The position numbers and the translations under genes are program-made. This document shows, piece after piece, positions 34,366 through 43,882 of a stretch of 64,000 bases of DNA. The notes beneath the pieces were generated by a model. It did no database searches. It was not told the DNA's origin and saw nothing but the letters and a program-made list of their open reading frames with translations. This DNA comes from Parasedimentitalea huanghaiensis (GTDB taxonomy: Bacteria; Pseudomonadota; Alphaproteobacteria; Rhodobacterales; Rhodobacteraceae): positions 62,001-126,000 of the forward strand of contig NZ_WQLV01000002.1 in NCBI RefSeq assembly GCF_009753675.1. The letters run 5' to 3'. The first letter of the stretch is position 1. Each line of letters begins with the position of its first letter.

Positions 34366-36277
34366 TTTCCCAAAATCAATTTGTGCACTGGCCGTTGCGG
34401 CGCTGATGACCCCGCTAAGCAGCTTAGCGGCACCCGATGTGCAAGAAAGTGACTTCTGGAGTCAGGAAGTAGATGCCGGCAATCTGCCCCCCGCCGCTGA
34501 TCGCGTCCCCGAAGTACCGCTTATGGTCGACCTGGCCGCGCGAGATCGCACTCCGGGGGTACAGGGTGGCACTCTGAACACCATGATCACGCGTTCCAAA
34601 GACATTCGTCAAATGGTGGTTTATGGCTATGCCCGGCTCGTCGGGTATGATGCCAATTACGAACTGCGCCCCGATCTGTTGATGTCGTTTGAAAACGAGG
34701 ACAACCGCCGCTTCACCCTGAACCTGCGCCCCGGCCACCGTTGGTCCAACGGCGACGCTTTTACCTCGGCAGATTTTGAATACTGGTGGAATGATGTTGC
34801 CAACAATACCCTTCTCAGCCCCACCGGACCGCCAGATTTTCTGCGCATCGAAGGCGAGTTGCCCCGCGTCAGTTTCCCCGACCCGCAGACTGTTATCTAT
34901 GAATGGGACAACCCTAACCCCAACTTTCTGCAAAGTCTGGCACAGGCCCGCCCGCCCTTTATTTTCCGCCCGTCGGAGTTCCTGAAAAAGTATCACGCTG
35001 ATTACGCCGATCCGGAGCAGCTGGCGTTCGAAGTGGATGATGCCCGTGTCAAAAGCTGGGCCGCACTGCACAACAGACGCGACAACATGTACAAGTTCGA
35101 CAACCACGAACTGCCAACTTTGCAGCCCTGGATGAACTCCACCTCGGGCAAGAAAATTCGGCACATGTTCGTGCGCAACCCCTACTATCACCGCATCGAT
35201 AAGAACGGCGTCCAGCTGCCTTACATTGACGTGGTCGAAATGGAGATCGTGTCTGGCGGACTGGTCGCCGCCAAATCCAACGCAGGCGAGGCTGACTTGC
35301 AGGCGCGCGGCCTGGGCTTTCGCGATATCGCTATCTTGCGCAAAGGTGAGGCAGATGGTGGCAACTATGAAACCTACCTTTGGGGCACTGGCACCGCATC
35401 ACAAATCGCCATCTATCCCAATCTGAACGTAAATGACGATACTTGGCGCGCAGTGCTCCGCGATGTCCGGGTCCGCCGCGCCCTGTCGTTGGCTATCAAC
35501 CGCGACTCCATCAACAAGGCTCTGTACTTCAAGCTTGCCAAACCAGGCGCCATGTCTGTGCTCGAAAGCAGCCCTTTCTTTGATGCCGACTTGCGTGCAG
35601 CTTGGGCCTCTTGGGATCCGGAAATGGCCAACAGCCTACTGGACGAAGCCGGCCTGACCGAAAAAGACAAGTACGGCATCCGCAAGCTGCCCGATGGGCG
35701 CCCAATGGAGTTTGTGATCGAGACCGCCGGGGAACGTCAAGAGGTTGAAAACGCCCTGCAGATCATCACGGATGACTGGCGTGATGTTGGTGTCAAACTG
35801 ATCATGCGCCCGCTGGACCGTGACATTCTACGCAACCGGGTATTCTCTGGCACCTCCATGGCTTCGGTCTGGTTCGGCTGGGACAACGGGCTACCGCAGT
35901 CTTATACCTCTCCTTCCTATTTGGCGCCAACCGATCAAGTCTTTCTGGCATGGCCTAAATGGGGTCAGTTCTATCAGACCGGTGGAGAAGCAGGCGAAAC
36001 ACCAGACTTACCCGAAGCCCAGCGGTTGATGGAGCTGTTCCACAATTGGGAAATCGCCACTTCGGATGCGGAACGCACAGCAGCTTGGGAAGAAATGCTC
36101 AAGATCCACTCGGAACAGGTTTATGGTATCGGTATTCTGGCCGGCGCGCCGCAACCCGTTGTGGTCAACAAGAATCTGCGCAACGTCCCAACCAAAGGCA
36201 TCTGGGCCTGGGAACCGGGGGCTCACTTTGGCGTCCACCGTCCGGATGAGTTTTTCTTTGAGGGTGGTGACGGCTGA
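34358..36277 (+). CDS. peptide-type ABC transporter, extracellular solute-binding protein (family 5)
   Basis: 639 residues from ATG 34358; the frame runs upstream to 34199 inside the ATPase gene, but the signal peptide (MFNFPKSICALAVAAL ... SSLAA) begins here. Family 5 hallmarks are YELRPDLLMSFE, FTLNLRPGHRWSNGDAFT and VRRALSLAINRD. It is about 100 residues longer than OppA-type proteins, closer to YejA in size. It delivers ligand to the two permeases that follow. The ligand may be a peptide or another oligomer. Confidence 0.9.
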   Translation: MFNFPKSICALAVAALMTPLSSLAAPDVQESDFWSQEVDAGNLPPAADRVPEVPLMVDLAARDRTPGVQGGTLNTMITRSKDIRQMVVYGYARLVGYDANYELRPDLLMSFENEDNRRFTLNLRPGHRWSNGDAFTSADFEYWWNDVANNTLLSPTGPPDFLRIEGELPRVSFPDPQTVIYEWDNPNPNFLQSLAQARPPFIFRPSEFLKKYHADYADPEQLAFEVDDARVKSWAALHNRRDNMYKFDNHELPTLQPWMNSTSGKKIRHMFVRNPYYHRIDKNGVQLPYIDVVEMEIVSGGLVAAKSNAGEADLQARGLGFRDIAILRKGEADGGNYETYLWGTGTASQIAIYPNLNVNDDTWRAVLRDVRVRRALSLAINRDSINKALYFKLAKPGAMSVLESSPFFDADLRAAWASWDPEMANSLLDEAGLTEKDKYGIRKLPDGRPMEFVIETAGERQEVENALQIITDDWRDVGVKLIMRPLDRDILRNRVFSGTSMASVWFGWDNGLPQSYTSPSYLAPTDQVFLAWPKWGQFYQTGGEAGETPDLPEAQRLMELFHNWEIATSDAERTAAWEEMLKIHSEQVYGIGILAGAPQPVVVNKNLRNVPTKGIWAWEPGAHFGVHRPDEFFFEGGDG

Positions 36278-37305
36278 TGGAGATCCTGCGCTACGCGATC
36301 TACCGGTTTGGCACCATGCTGCTAACGCTGCTGGTGGTGTCGGTGATGGTCTTTGCCATCATCAACCTGCCACCCGGTGACTATCTCAGCAACCAGATCG
36401 CCGAGCTGCGGGCCTCGGGACAATCGGCAGGCGTGGCCAAGGCCGAATTCCTACGCACAGAATATGCACTCGACCGTCCGCTTTATCAGCAATACCTGAT
36501 CTGGGTTGGCTTCATCCCCGGCCCGCACGGCTTTTCCGGCTTGATCCAGGGAAATTTTGGCTGGTCGTTTGAGTTTGACCAACCGGTCGCCGAAATCGTT
36601 GGTGACAGCCTATGGCTGACTGTGCTTGTCAATCTGGCTGCGGTTCTGTTTGTCTACCTTGTCGCATTGCCGCTAGGTGTCATCGCCGCCGCGCGATCCC
36701 GCACATGGGTTGACTACACCTCGGCCTTTGTCGGCTATCTTGGGCTTGCGACCCCCAACTTTCTTCTGGCGCTGATCCTGTTCTACTATGGGCACAAGTA
36801 TTTCGACCTGCCCATTGGCGGTTTGATGGACCCGATCTACGAAGGCGAACCGCTTAGTTGGGACAAAACCAAGTCGATTCTGATCCACCTGATTGTTCCC
36901 ACCTTTGTCATTGGTACATCCGGTGCCGCCGCCATGATGCAACGCCTGCGTGCCAACCTTCTGGATGAGCTGGGCAAGCCTTATGTGGAAACAGCTGTGG
37001 CCAAAGGCATGGCCCCGGCCCGGATGTTGACCAAATACCCGCTGCGCATGGCTTTTAATCCCTTTGTCGCCGACATCGGGAACCTGCTGCCTTCGATGGT
37101 TTCCGGTTCTGTTTTGGTCTCGGTGGTGCTGGGCCTGCAAACCATCGGCCCCACACTGCTGACCGCGCTTAAAACACAGGACCTGTTCCTGTCGGCCTTT
37201 GTGCTGATGTTCGTCGCCTTGCTGACGCTGATGGGCACAATGATTTCAGACGTGCTGCTGGTGCTGCTCGATCCCCGCATTCGATATGAGGGGCGTGAGA
37301 CATGA
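36277..37305 (+). CDS. peptide-type ABC transporter permease (DppB-like)
   Basis: 342 residues, six transmembrane helices, with the EAA-type cytoplasmic loop YVETAVAKGMAPARML and the N-terminal MEILRYAIYRFGTMLLTLL typical of DppB/OppB. A periplasmic loop holds the usual QGNFGWSF. Its ATG overlaps the last base of the binding-protein gene. Partner of the downstream DppC-like permease. Confidence 0.92.
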   Translation: MEILRYAIYRFGTMLLTLLVVSVMVFAIINLPPGDYLSNQIAELRASGQSAGVAKAEFLRTEYALDRPLYQQYLIWVGFIPGPHGFSGLIQGNFGWSFEFDQPVAEIVGDSLWLTVLVNLAAVLFVYLVALPLGVIAAARSRTWVDYTSAFVGYLGLATPNFLLALILFYYGHKYFDLPIGGLMDPIYEGEPLSWDKTKSILIHLIVPTFVIGTSGAAAMMQRLRANLLDELGKPYVETAVAKGMAPARMLTKYPLRMAFNPFVADIGNLLPSMVSGSVLVSVVLGLQTIGPTLLTALKTQDLFLSAFVLMFVALLTLMGTMISDVLLVLLDPRIRYEGRET

Positions 37306-38456
37306 CCGAACTTCCTGATGGTCGCTTTGTCGACGACGCCCCTTATGACGCCAACGTTTCGCTGCAACAGCTCGAGCGCACAGATCTGGACGCCCCCAAC
37401 TGGGTGCTGATCTGGCGCCAGTTCAAGACCCATAAGCTGGGCCTGATCTCGGGCATCTTCCTCCTGGTCAGCTATCTAATGCTGCCCTTTGCGGGCTTCA
37501 TCGCGCCTTACACCGCCAACGAACGCCACCCCGATCATCTCTATTCGCCGCCCCAGTCGATCAACTTCTTCCACGAAGGTGAGTTTATCGGCCCCTACAT
37601 CTATCCGATGACGTCCGAGGCCAATCTGGAAACCTTCCAGTGGGAGTTCGTGCCGGATACCGACAACCCCGCCAAGCTTGAGTTCTTTTGCGAGGGCAAG
37701 GAATACGGGCTGGCTGGCTTCATCCCGACCAACACCCACCTGTTCTGCGCCCCCGGTGATGCCACAATTTTCCTTTGGGGCTCTGACCGGTTGGGACGCG
37801 ACGTGTTCAGCCGGATTTTATACGGCGCACAATTGTCCCTGACCGTGGGCATCATCGGCATCACCGTGTCGTTCCTGCTGGGTATCACCTTTGGATCAAT
37901 AGCCGGATACTTCGGTGGTCGAATTGATTGGTGCGTCAACCGGGTGATTGAAATTCTGCGCTCGCTGCCAGAGCTGCCACTCTGGTTAGCCCTATCCGCA
38001 GCGGTGCCATCAAACTGGGGACCAGTGGCGGTGTTCTTCATCATCTCGGTGATCCTCGGCATTCTGGACTGGCCCGGCTTAGCCCGTTCCGTACGCGCCA
38101 AGTTCCTGTCGCTACGCGAAGAGGAATATGTCCGCGCCGCCGAAATGATGGGGGCCAGCCCCGGTCGGGTCATCCGCAAACACATGCTGCCCAATTTCAT
38201 GTCACATCTGATTGCATCAGCGACCCTGTCGATTCCGGCAATGATCCTTGGCGAAACAGCGCTGTCTTTCCTTGGCCTCGGCCTGCGGGCGCCGGCGGTA
38301 AGTTGGGGGGTGATGCTGAATGACGCCCAGAACCTCGCCTCAATCGAGATCTACCCCTGGACCGCCATCCCAATGCTACCGATCATTATCGTGGTTTTGG
38401 CCTTCAACTTCCTTGGCGATGGGCTGCGCGACAGTCTTGACCCGTACCAGCATTGA
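37302..38456 (+). CDS. peptide-type ABC transporter permease (DppC-like) with periplasmic insert
   Basis: 384 residues; ATGA overlap with the previous permease. Inner-membrane core with the EAA loop EEYVRAAEMMGASPGRVI and DPWT-like IYPWTAIPML near the end. Between TM1 (about 45-70) and TM2 (about 180) there is a periplasmic stretch of over 100 residues with three Cys (FFCEGKE, LFCAPG), longer than in DppC of E. coli; YejE-type permeases have a comparable insert. It may contact the large binding protein. Confidence 0.9.
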   Translation: MTELPDGRFVDDAPYDANVSLQQLERTDLDAPNWVLIWRQFKTHKLGLISGIFLLVSYLMLPFAGFIAPYTANERHPDHLYSPPQSINFFHEGEFIGPYIYPMTSEANLETFQWEFVPDTDNPAKLEFFCEGKEYGLAGFIPTNTHLFCAPGDATIFLWGSDRLGRDVFSRILYGAQLSLTVGIIGITVSFLLGITFGSIAGYFGGRIDWCVNRVIEILRSLPELPLWLALSAAVPSNWGPVAVFFIISVILGILDWPGLARSVRAKFLSLREEEYVRAAEMMGASPGRVIRKHMLPNFMSHLIASATLSIPAMILGETALSFLGLGLRAPAVSWGVMLNDAQNLASIEIYPWTAIPMLPIIIVVLAFNFLGDGLRDSLDPYQH

Positions 38457-39796
38457 CCCTGCTGCGCACCCTACCTGACCCTGCGACCTACAAGGTTACC
38501 GGGTCAGGCCAACTTCCCAGCGCCTTTGCGGTGACAGAGCTGGCCACGGCCTCGCTGGCTGCAGTCGGATCAGAACTGGCTGGGCTGATACGGGCTCTGG
38601 ACCTTGCCAAACAGCAACCGCAGATCACGGTTCATCAGCGCCTCGCATCGCTGTGGTATGGCTACAGCTTCCGTCCCAGCGGGTGGGACATGCCCAGCCT
38701 TTGGGACGCCATCGCCGGTAACTATCAATGCGCTGACGGCTGGATACGCCTACACACCAACCTGCCCCATCACCGTGCCGCGGCTTTACAGGTGCTTGAT
38801 TGCGCAAATACCCGGGATGCCGTGACCACCGCAGTGCGCAAATGGCAAGGGGACGCATTGGAAGGCGCCATTGTCGACGGTGGTGGTGTTGCTGCCGCCA
38901 TGCGCTCCCAGTCTGATTGGCTGACGCACGCTCAAGGTCAGGCCGTCACCTCAGACCCCTTGATCGACTGGGTAGCGCCACGCACAGTCGCCATGCGCCC
39001 CCGACCGCAAGCCACCGCAGAACGACCATTGGCTGGGCTGCGCGTGCTTGACCTGACTCGTGTTCTGGCCGGCCCGATTGCAACCCGAACTCTGGCTGGG
39101 TTTGGCGCAGAGGTGCTGCGGATTGATCCGCCCGGCTGGGATGAACCGGGCGTTATCCCCGATATTTCGCTGGGCAAACGTTGCACCTATCTTGATCTGT
39201 GCCATGCACAGGACCGCCGCACATTTGAAACCCTTCTGGCCAATGCCGACGTGTTGGTGCATGGCTACCGCCCCGGCGCACTTGATGGGTTGGGCTATGA
39301 TCTGGAAGCCCGCGGTCAACTGGCTCCGAACCTGATTGAGGTCACCCTGAATGCCTATGGCTGGAGTGGGCCTTGGGCAAACCGACGTGGTTTTGACAGC
39401 TTGGTCCAGATGAGCAGCGGCATTGCGGAGGCCGGGCGTCGCTGGTCCGGTTCCGACATCCCGACACCGCTACCGGTACAGGCGTTGGATCACGCAACCG
39501 GGTACCTGATGGCCGCTACTGTCCTGTCTGCCCTGACCGCCGCCACTCAAGGAAACCCAGTACCTCAGGCGCGCCTGTCGCTTGCGCGCACTGCTACATT
39601 GCTGGCTGATCTGTCAAAAGATGCGGTAGGCTCGGATATCACCTCCGCGCAGAATAGTGACTTTGCGGCCCTGCCCGAACACAGTGGCTGGGGGATTGGT
39701 CAGCGCCTGACCGCCCCACTGTCGCTGTCCACAACCTCGATGTCATGGGACCTTCCCGCCAGCCAACTCGGCACATCCGGCGCAATCTGGCTCTGA
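38453..39796 (+). CDS. CaiB/BaiF (family III) CoA-transferase
   Basis: 447 residues from TTG 38453, overlapping the permease stop (TTGA). The recognisable CaiB/BaiF core begins near residue 190 (PLAGLRVLDLTRVLAGPIA, then GAEVLRIDPP and Asp-type catalytic region DLCHAQDRR), and ends ATVLSALTAAT. The first 180 residues look like another, weaker half of the family fold (GWIRLHTNLPHHRAAAL), so the two lobes may both be present in one chain in unusual order. It transfers CoA between organic acids. Translational coupling to a peptide importer is unusual and may mean the imported ligand is processed as a CoA ester. Confidence 0.8.
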   Translation: MTLLRTLPDPATYKVTGSGQLPSAFAVTELATASLAAVGSELAGLIRALDLAKQQPQITVHQRLASLWYGYSFRPSGWDMPSLWDAIAGNYQCADGWIRLHTNLPHHRAAALQVLDCANTRDAVTTAVRKWQGDALEGAIVDGGGVAAAMRSQSDWLTHAQGQAVTSDPLIDWVAPRTVAMRPRPQATAERPLAGLRVLDLTRVLAGPIATRTLAGFGAEVLRIDPPGWDEPGVIPDISLGKRCTYLDLCHAQDRRTFETLLANADVLVHGYRPGALDGLGYDLEARGQLAPNLIEVTLNAYGWSGPWANRRGFDSLVQMSSGIAEAGRRWSGSDIPTPLPVQALDHATGYLMAATVLSALTAATQGNPVPQARLSLARTATLLADLSKDAVGSDITSAQNSDFAALPEHSGWGIGQRLTAPLSLSTTSMSWDLPASQLGTSGAIWL

Positions 39797-39892
39797 CGCG
39801 CTGCGGCCTAGCCGCAGCGCCATGCCCAACGTCAAACGGGCCGCGACAGCGGCCCAGTGCGACGGCGGGAGCGTTTGGGTGTTTGAAAGCGG

Positions 39893-42229
39893 CTAGCGGT
39901 CGTCGCCAGCCCCACCACCTTCGTCCAACAGATCCCCATCCATCGCAGCTTGCACCGCACCGGTTACCGCCTCTTTCTGTTTCTGGTTCAGATCTTCGGG
40001 TTTACCTTCAGCCAGGCGTACAGTGACCTCGCGGTGGGCAAAATGGATATCCTCGCGCTCGAACAATTGACGGATTTCTTCGTAGACCTTTTTGCGCACC
40101 AGCCATTGATCCCCCGGTTTGGTCATGAATTTGACCCGGATGATCATCGCAGAGTCCTGCATTTCAATCACGCCCTGCGATTTCAGGGGTTGGATAAAGT
40201 TATCACCAATCACCGGATCGTTCAGCAGTTCTTTGCCTAGTTTCTTGATCAGCTTACGCACTTTTTCGACATCGGTGTCATAGGTCACCCGCAGCGGCAA
40301 CTTCATGATCACCCAGTCACGGGAATAGTTGGTCAACACCCGGATTTCACCAAAGGGAATGGTCTGCAACGCGCCCAGATGGTGCCGCAGCTGGAACGAC
40401 CGGACCGAGATCTTTTCAACCGTGCCCTTCACATCGCCAATGTCGATGTATTCCCCTTTGCGGAACGCATCATCGACCAGAAAGAATGCGCCTGAGAAGA
40501 TGTCGCGCACCAGAGTCTGCGAACCAAAGCCGATGGCCAGACCAACCACACCCGCACCCGCAAACAGCGGGCTGACGTTGATGCCCAGCTCCAGCAGCAC
40601 AATCAGGCCAATGGAAACCACAACCACCGCCAGAATTGCCCCCCGAAACAACGGCAGCAGTGTTGCCAACCGGCTGGCTCCTGTTTCGCCCCCCTCATCG
40701 CCGAGTTCACCATCCTCCGTATCGACGGTCTCTTCCGCGATCTTGCTGTCGATCCAGATCCGGAACAGGTGATAGATGATATAGCCGATGAACAGAATAG
40801 AGATAACATCCGTTACTCTTTCACCAACCGAGTCAGCCATCCAGTTCACATCTGGATTCCAAACCCGGATCAGTGCAAAGCCACCGACCACAAAAGCCAG
40901 AATACCTGCCACCCGGCGCGCCAGATCCTCAAAGGTGGCAATCGGATGCACCGGACGGGCTGGCCGTATATCATCATCTATGGGCATCATTTCCATGCCC
41001 TCGGCCTCGGCCAGTTCCTCGTTCAACTGTTGCACCTGACGCGACCGATCAAAGAAGCGTTCGATCACATAGTTTATGACCCCGTAAACAATCAGGATCA
41101 ACGTCAGCACCATATAGGTTCCCACCATCAGTGGGATCGGTGCTTCGCGTTCCAGCACCAGATCAAACGCCAGGTTCAGCCAGCCAAACATCATATAGGC
41201 CATCACAAGTGGGGCCCAGATGGTGCTTAACCCCTGCACCAGCCAGCTACATTCAGCCTTTGGCTTCCCGGCGCGGATCGCATTGGTAATGGCGCGGGCA
41301 TTGAAAAGCACCATTGCCAGATTGCCGATGGTTGCGACCAGGGTCAGCACACCATGCACCAATGCATACAAATTGTAGTTCAAGCCAAAATCACCAACCC
41401 AGGTGGCAAACAGGATCGAACAAATATCATAGGTCGCCAAAATGGAGGCCCAAAGATACAGGCGTCTGGCGTCACGGTCTGAGAAAACCGGAATACGGTA
41501 CTGGCTAAGATAGGGTGAAAGCACCATGCGCCACAGGTCCGACGCGGTGCAGGCCAGGAAATAGGCTGTGTAAACCGCTGTAACAGTAAATTTAACCGAG
41601 CTGTCCTCGGCGGGGCCAAAAATTAGATAGCCCGCCAGCCCCGCAAAAATCATCGCAAAGATGGTGGCTCCCATCCCCATGACAAATCGAAACACCAAGA
41701 ATGGCATTTTATCGCGATAGCCTTCGGGGTCGGCTTTGACCCGCCCGACAACCAAACGCTTGGCGATCCGTTTGCCGTAGATCTCAATTGAGAGCCAACG
41801 ACCAATCAACAGCAGAAACACAGACCAGCCCAAGATCTCCAGATAGGTTCGAATGCGTCCGTCCGGGCTGGTCTGTTTCAGAATATACGCTACTTCCACT
41901 TTGGCATAGGGTAAGGCTGCCAACCTGCTGCGCAGCTCTTGACGGAACTTGTCGACTTCGGATTGCACCTGCATCAACGCAGATGGCCCCCCCATCCCAT
42001 CCGCCGACTCGTCTGCCGCCTGATCCTCGACACTGCCGCCAACCAACTGACCTCGACCATCCAGAACAATAACACCAACGCCACTGTCGGCGGCCAGTTC
42101 GATCGCCTTGGCCAGTGCTTCGGCGCTGCTGGCGTCATCGCTTTGTGCAGCCAGGGGTGAGGCCAGCGGAACTGCCAGCATCAATGCCAGCAAGCCGCTC
42201 AACAGAAACCGAAAAAACAAATGTGTCAT
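39893..42229 (-). CDS. MscS family mechanosensitive ion channel
   Basis: 778 residues from ATG 42229 (signal peptide MTHLFFRFLLSGLLALMLAV, cleavage near PLAAQ); the frame runs on to 42490 but without a signal sequence. A periplasmic N-terminal domain, about ten membrane segments, then the MscS pore and beta domain VVGLAIGFGSQTLVRDIFSG, FFLVDDAFRKGEYIDIGDVKG and IPFGEIRVLTNYSRDW. It opens under membrane tension during osmotic downshock. The C-terminal tail ends LLDEGGGAGDDR. Long MscK/YbdG-like architecture. Confidence 0.9.
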   Translation of the reverse strand: MTHLFFRFLLSGLLALMLAVPLASPLAAQSDDASSAEALAKAIELAADSGVGVIVLDGRGQLVGGSVEDQAADESADGMGGPSALMQVQSEVDKFRQELRSRLAALPYAKVEVAYILKQTSPDGRIRTYLEILGWSVFLLLIGRWLSIEIYGKRIAKRLVVGRVKADPEGYRDKMPFLVFRFVMGMGATIFAMIFAGLAGYLIFGPAEDSSVKFTVTAVYTAYFLACTASDLWRMVLSPYLSQYRIPVFSDRDARRLYLWASILATYDICSILFATWVGDFGLNYNLYALVHGVLTLVATIGNLAMVLFNARAITNAIRAGKPKAECSWLVQGLSTIWAPLVMAYMMFGWLNLAFDLVLEREAPIPLMVGTYMVLTLILIVYGVINYVIERFFDRSRQVQQLNEELAEAEGMEMMPIDDDIRPARPVHPIATFEDLARRVAGILAFVVGGFALIRVWNPDVNWMADSVGERVTDVISILFIGYIIYHLFRIWIDSKIAEETVDTEDGELGDEGGETGASRLATLLPLFRGAILAVVVVSIGLIVLLELGINVSPLFAGAGVVGLAIGFGSQTLVRDIFSGAFFLVDDAFRKGEYIDIGDVKGTVEKISVRSFQLRHHLGALQTIPFGEIRVLTNYSRDWVIMKLPLRVTYDTDVEKVRKLIKKLGKELLNDPVIGDNFIQPLKSQGVIEMQDSAMIIRVKFMTKPGDQWLVRKKVYEEIRQLFEREDIHFAHREVTVRLAEGKPEDLNQKQKEAVTGAVQAAMDGDLLDEGGGAGDDR

Positions 42230-42503
42230 GGGAAAGATGGTCCTCGGGTGATTTGTGCAAAAATAGCCCAGCCGAGGCAGCAGCGCAAACCCAACGACCA
42301 TACGCAACTTTGTGCATTGTTGACCCCCGGCTGATTGCATGTTTTTTGCGCGCAGGCTATACATTTTGTGTTCGCGAGCCTCCGGGCGCGGAGGTCCGTC
42401 TGCAACGCAATTTGCAACCGGGTGTTCCGCAGGGACGCGCGAAAAAACATGGACCGTGCCTGACCCCAATTTTGGGAGCTGGCTGCGCAACCTGAGGCGA
42501 ACA

Positions 42504-42659
42504 ATGGCCGAGCAGACAAGGGGTTTCCCTTCACCGCATCTGGCGCCGCTATGGGCGGTGCACCGACTCGCGCGGCCTGCCTTCTATTGCATTGCCGCAG
42601 GCCAAAATAGCCCTGTCGCGATCTTACTTATTGACCCATCCGCTCAGGCTCGACCATGA
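42504..42659 (+). CDS. possible small ORF at the head of the glycosyltransferase operon
   Basis: 51 codons, ATG 42504 with GAGG 6 nt upstream, sequence beginning MAEQTRGFPSPHLAPLW and ending LLIDPSAQARP. Its stop overlaps the start of the first glycosyltransferase gene as ATGA, the same junction used by all six later gene pairs. This argues for translation, perhaps as a leader that couples translation of the operon. No homology that I recognise, and a chance frame remains possible. The wider 42230-42655 gap otherwise shows a CCTCC-GGGCGC-GGAGG hairpin (about 42378-42393) and no other gene. Confidence 0.35.
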   Translation: MAEQTRGFPSPHLAPLWAVHRLARPAFYCIAAGQNSPVAILLIDPSAQARP

Positions 42660-43882
42660 CAGTTCAAACTCCCACCATCTCGCCCGCGACCAACGATTCA
42701 CGCCCGCCCCGGGTGATGCTGTACAGCCATGACACATTTGGCCTGGGCCACCTGCGCCGGTCCCGCGCACTGGCCGGAGCCATCACCGCCGCTGACCCTA
42801 ACGCCTCCGCCCTGATCCTGACCGGCTCTCCCGTGGCTGGTCGGTTTGCCTTTCCCACCCGCGTAGACCACGTGCGCCTGCCCGGCGTTATCAAACGCTC
42901 GGACGGGTCTTATGCCTCCCGCACCATGGGGATGAGCATTGATGAAACCACAGACCTGCGTGCTGGACTGATCCGCTCGACCGCCGAGCAATATGACCCC
43001 GACATCCTGATTGTTGACAAAGAACCAACCGGCTTTCGCGGAGAGCTACTGCCAACGCTGGACCTGCTTAAATCGCGTGGTCGCGCGCGGCTGGTGTTAG
43101 GACTGCGCGACGTGCTGGACGAACCCGATGTTCTCGCCGCCGAGTGGCAGCGCAAAGGCGCGATTCCGGCCACCGAAGGCTTCTATGACGAACTTTGGGT
43201 CTATGGGCTGCGCTCGATTTACAACCCAACATCCGGGCTTGACCTCAGCCCAGATGTTCAGGCTCGCACTCATTACACCGGTTATCTGCGCCGCGATCTT
43301 GGCACTTTGGGCGAACCACCCGAGCAACCCTATATTCTGATCACACCGGGCGGCGGCGGCGATGGCGCTGCAATGGTGGATCTGGTGTTGGCCGCCTATG
43401 AACGCGACCCAGATCTGAACCCACGCGCTGTTCTGGTCTATGGGCCGTTCCTGTCCGGTGACACCCGCGAGCAATTCGAAACCCGTGTCGCCCAACTGAA
43501 TGGACGGGTCACTGCCGTAGGATTTGAATCCAAGATCGAAACCCTGTTTGCCGGAGCGCAGAGTGTGGTCTGCATGGGGGGGTACAACACCTTCTGCGAA
43601 GTGCTCTCGTTTGACAAGCCCGCAGTCATCGTGCCGCGCACCACGCCACGTCTGGAGCAATGGATCCGTGCAAGCCGTGCTGAGCAGTTGGGCCTGATTG
43701 CGATGCTGGACGAAGACCGCGATGGCATGACCGCTGACTCGATGATCCGCGCCATTCGGGCACTGGATCAGCAAAAGCCACCTTCAGCGGCCATATCAGA
43801 TGGGCTGCTTGACGGGTTGGACTATGTCACCAACCGTGTCGCAAGCCTGCTTGCCAGTGCCCAACAAGAGACGACAGAATGA
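42656..43882 (+). CDS. MurG-like (GT28-type) glycosyltransferase
   Basis: 408 residues, no signal peptide. The N-terminal donor/acceptor loop HDTFGLGHLRRSRALAGA and the C-terminal nucleotide-sugar site VCMGGYNTFCEVLSFDKPA followed by VIVPRTTPRLEQ are those of GT-B enzymes near MurG/GT28. GGGGDGA (about residues 233-239) begins the C-terminal Rossmann lobe. It is the first large gene of a seven-gene unit and is joined to the next by ATGA. It is a diverged paralogue of the fifth gene (46792-47928). Donor and acceptor unknown. Confidence 0.85.
   Translation: MTVQTPTISPATNDSRPPRVMLYSHDTFGLGHLRRSRALAGAITAADPNASALILTGSPVAGRFAFPTRVDHVRLPGVIKRSDGSYASRTMGMSIDETTDLRAGLIRSTAEQYDPDILIVDKEPTGFRGELLPTLDLLKSRGRARLVLGLRDVLDEPDVLAAEWQRKGAIPATEGFYDELWVYGLRSIYNPTSGLDLSPDVQARTHYTGYLRRDLGTLGEPPEQPYILITPGGGGDGAAMVDLVLAAYERDPDLNPRAVLVYGPFLSGDTREQFETRVAQLNGRVTAVGFESKIETLFAGAQSVVCMGGYNTFCEVLSFDKPAVIVPRTTPRLEQWIRASRAEQLGLIAMLDEDRDGMTADSMIRAIRALDQQKPPSAAISDGLLDGLDYVTNRVASLLASAQQETTE

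Noticed and set aside
42339-42503. Upstream extension of the small ORF at 42504
   Set aside because: Low-complexity Arg/Ser/Gly-rich sequence, no ribosome binding site, and it crosses a hairpin; only the last 51 codons are kept as a possibility.
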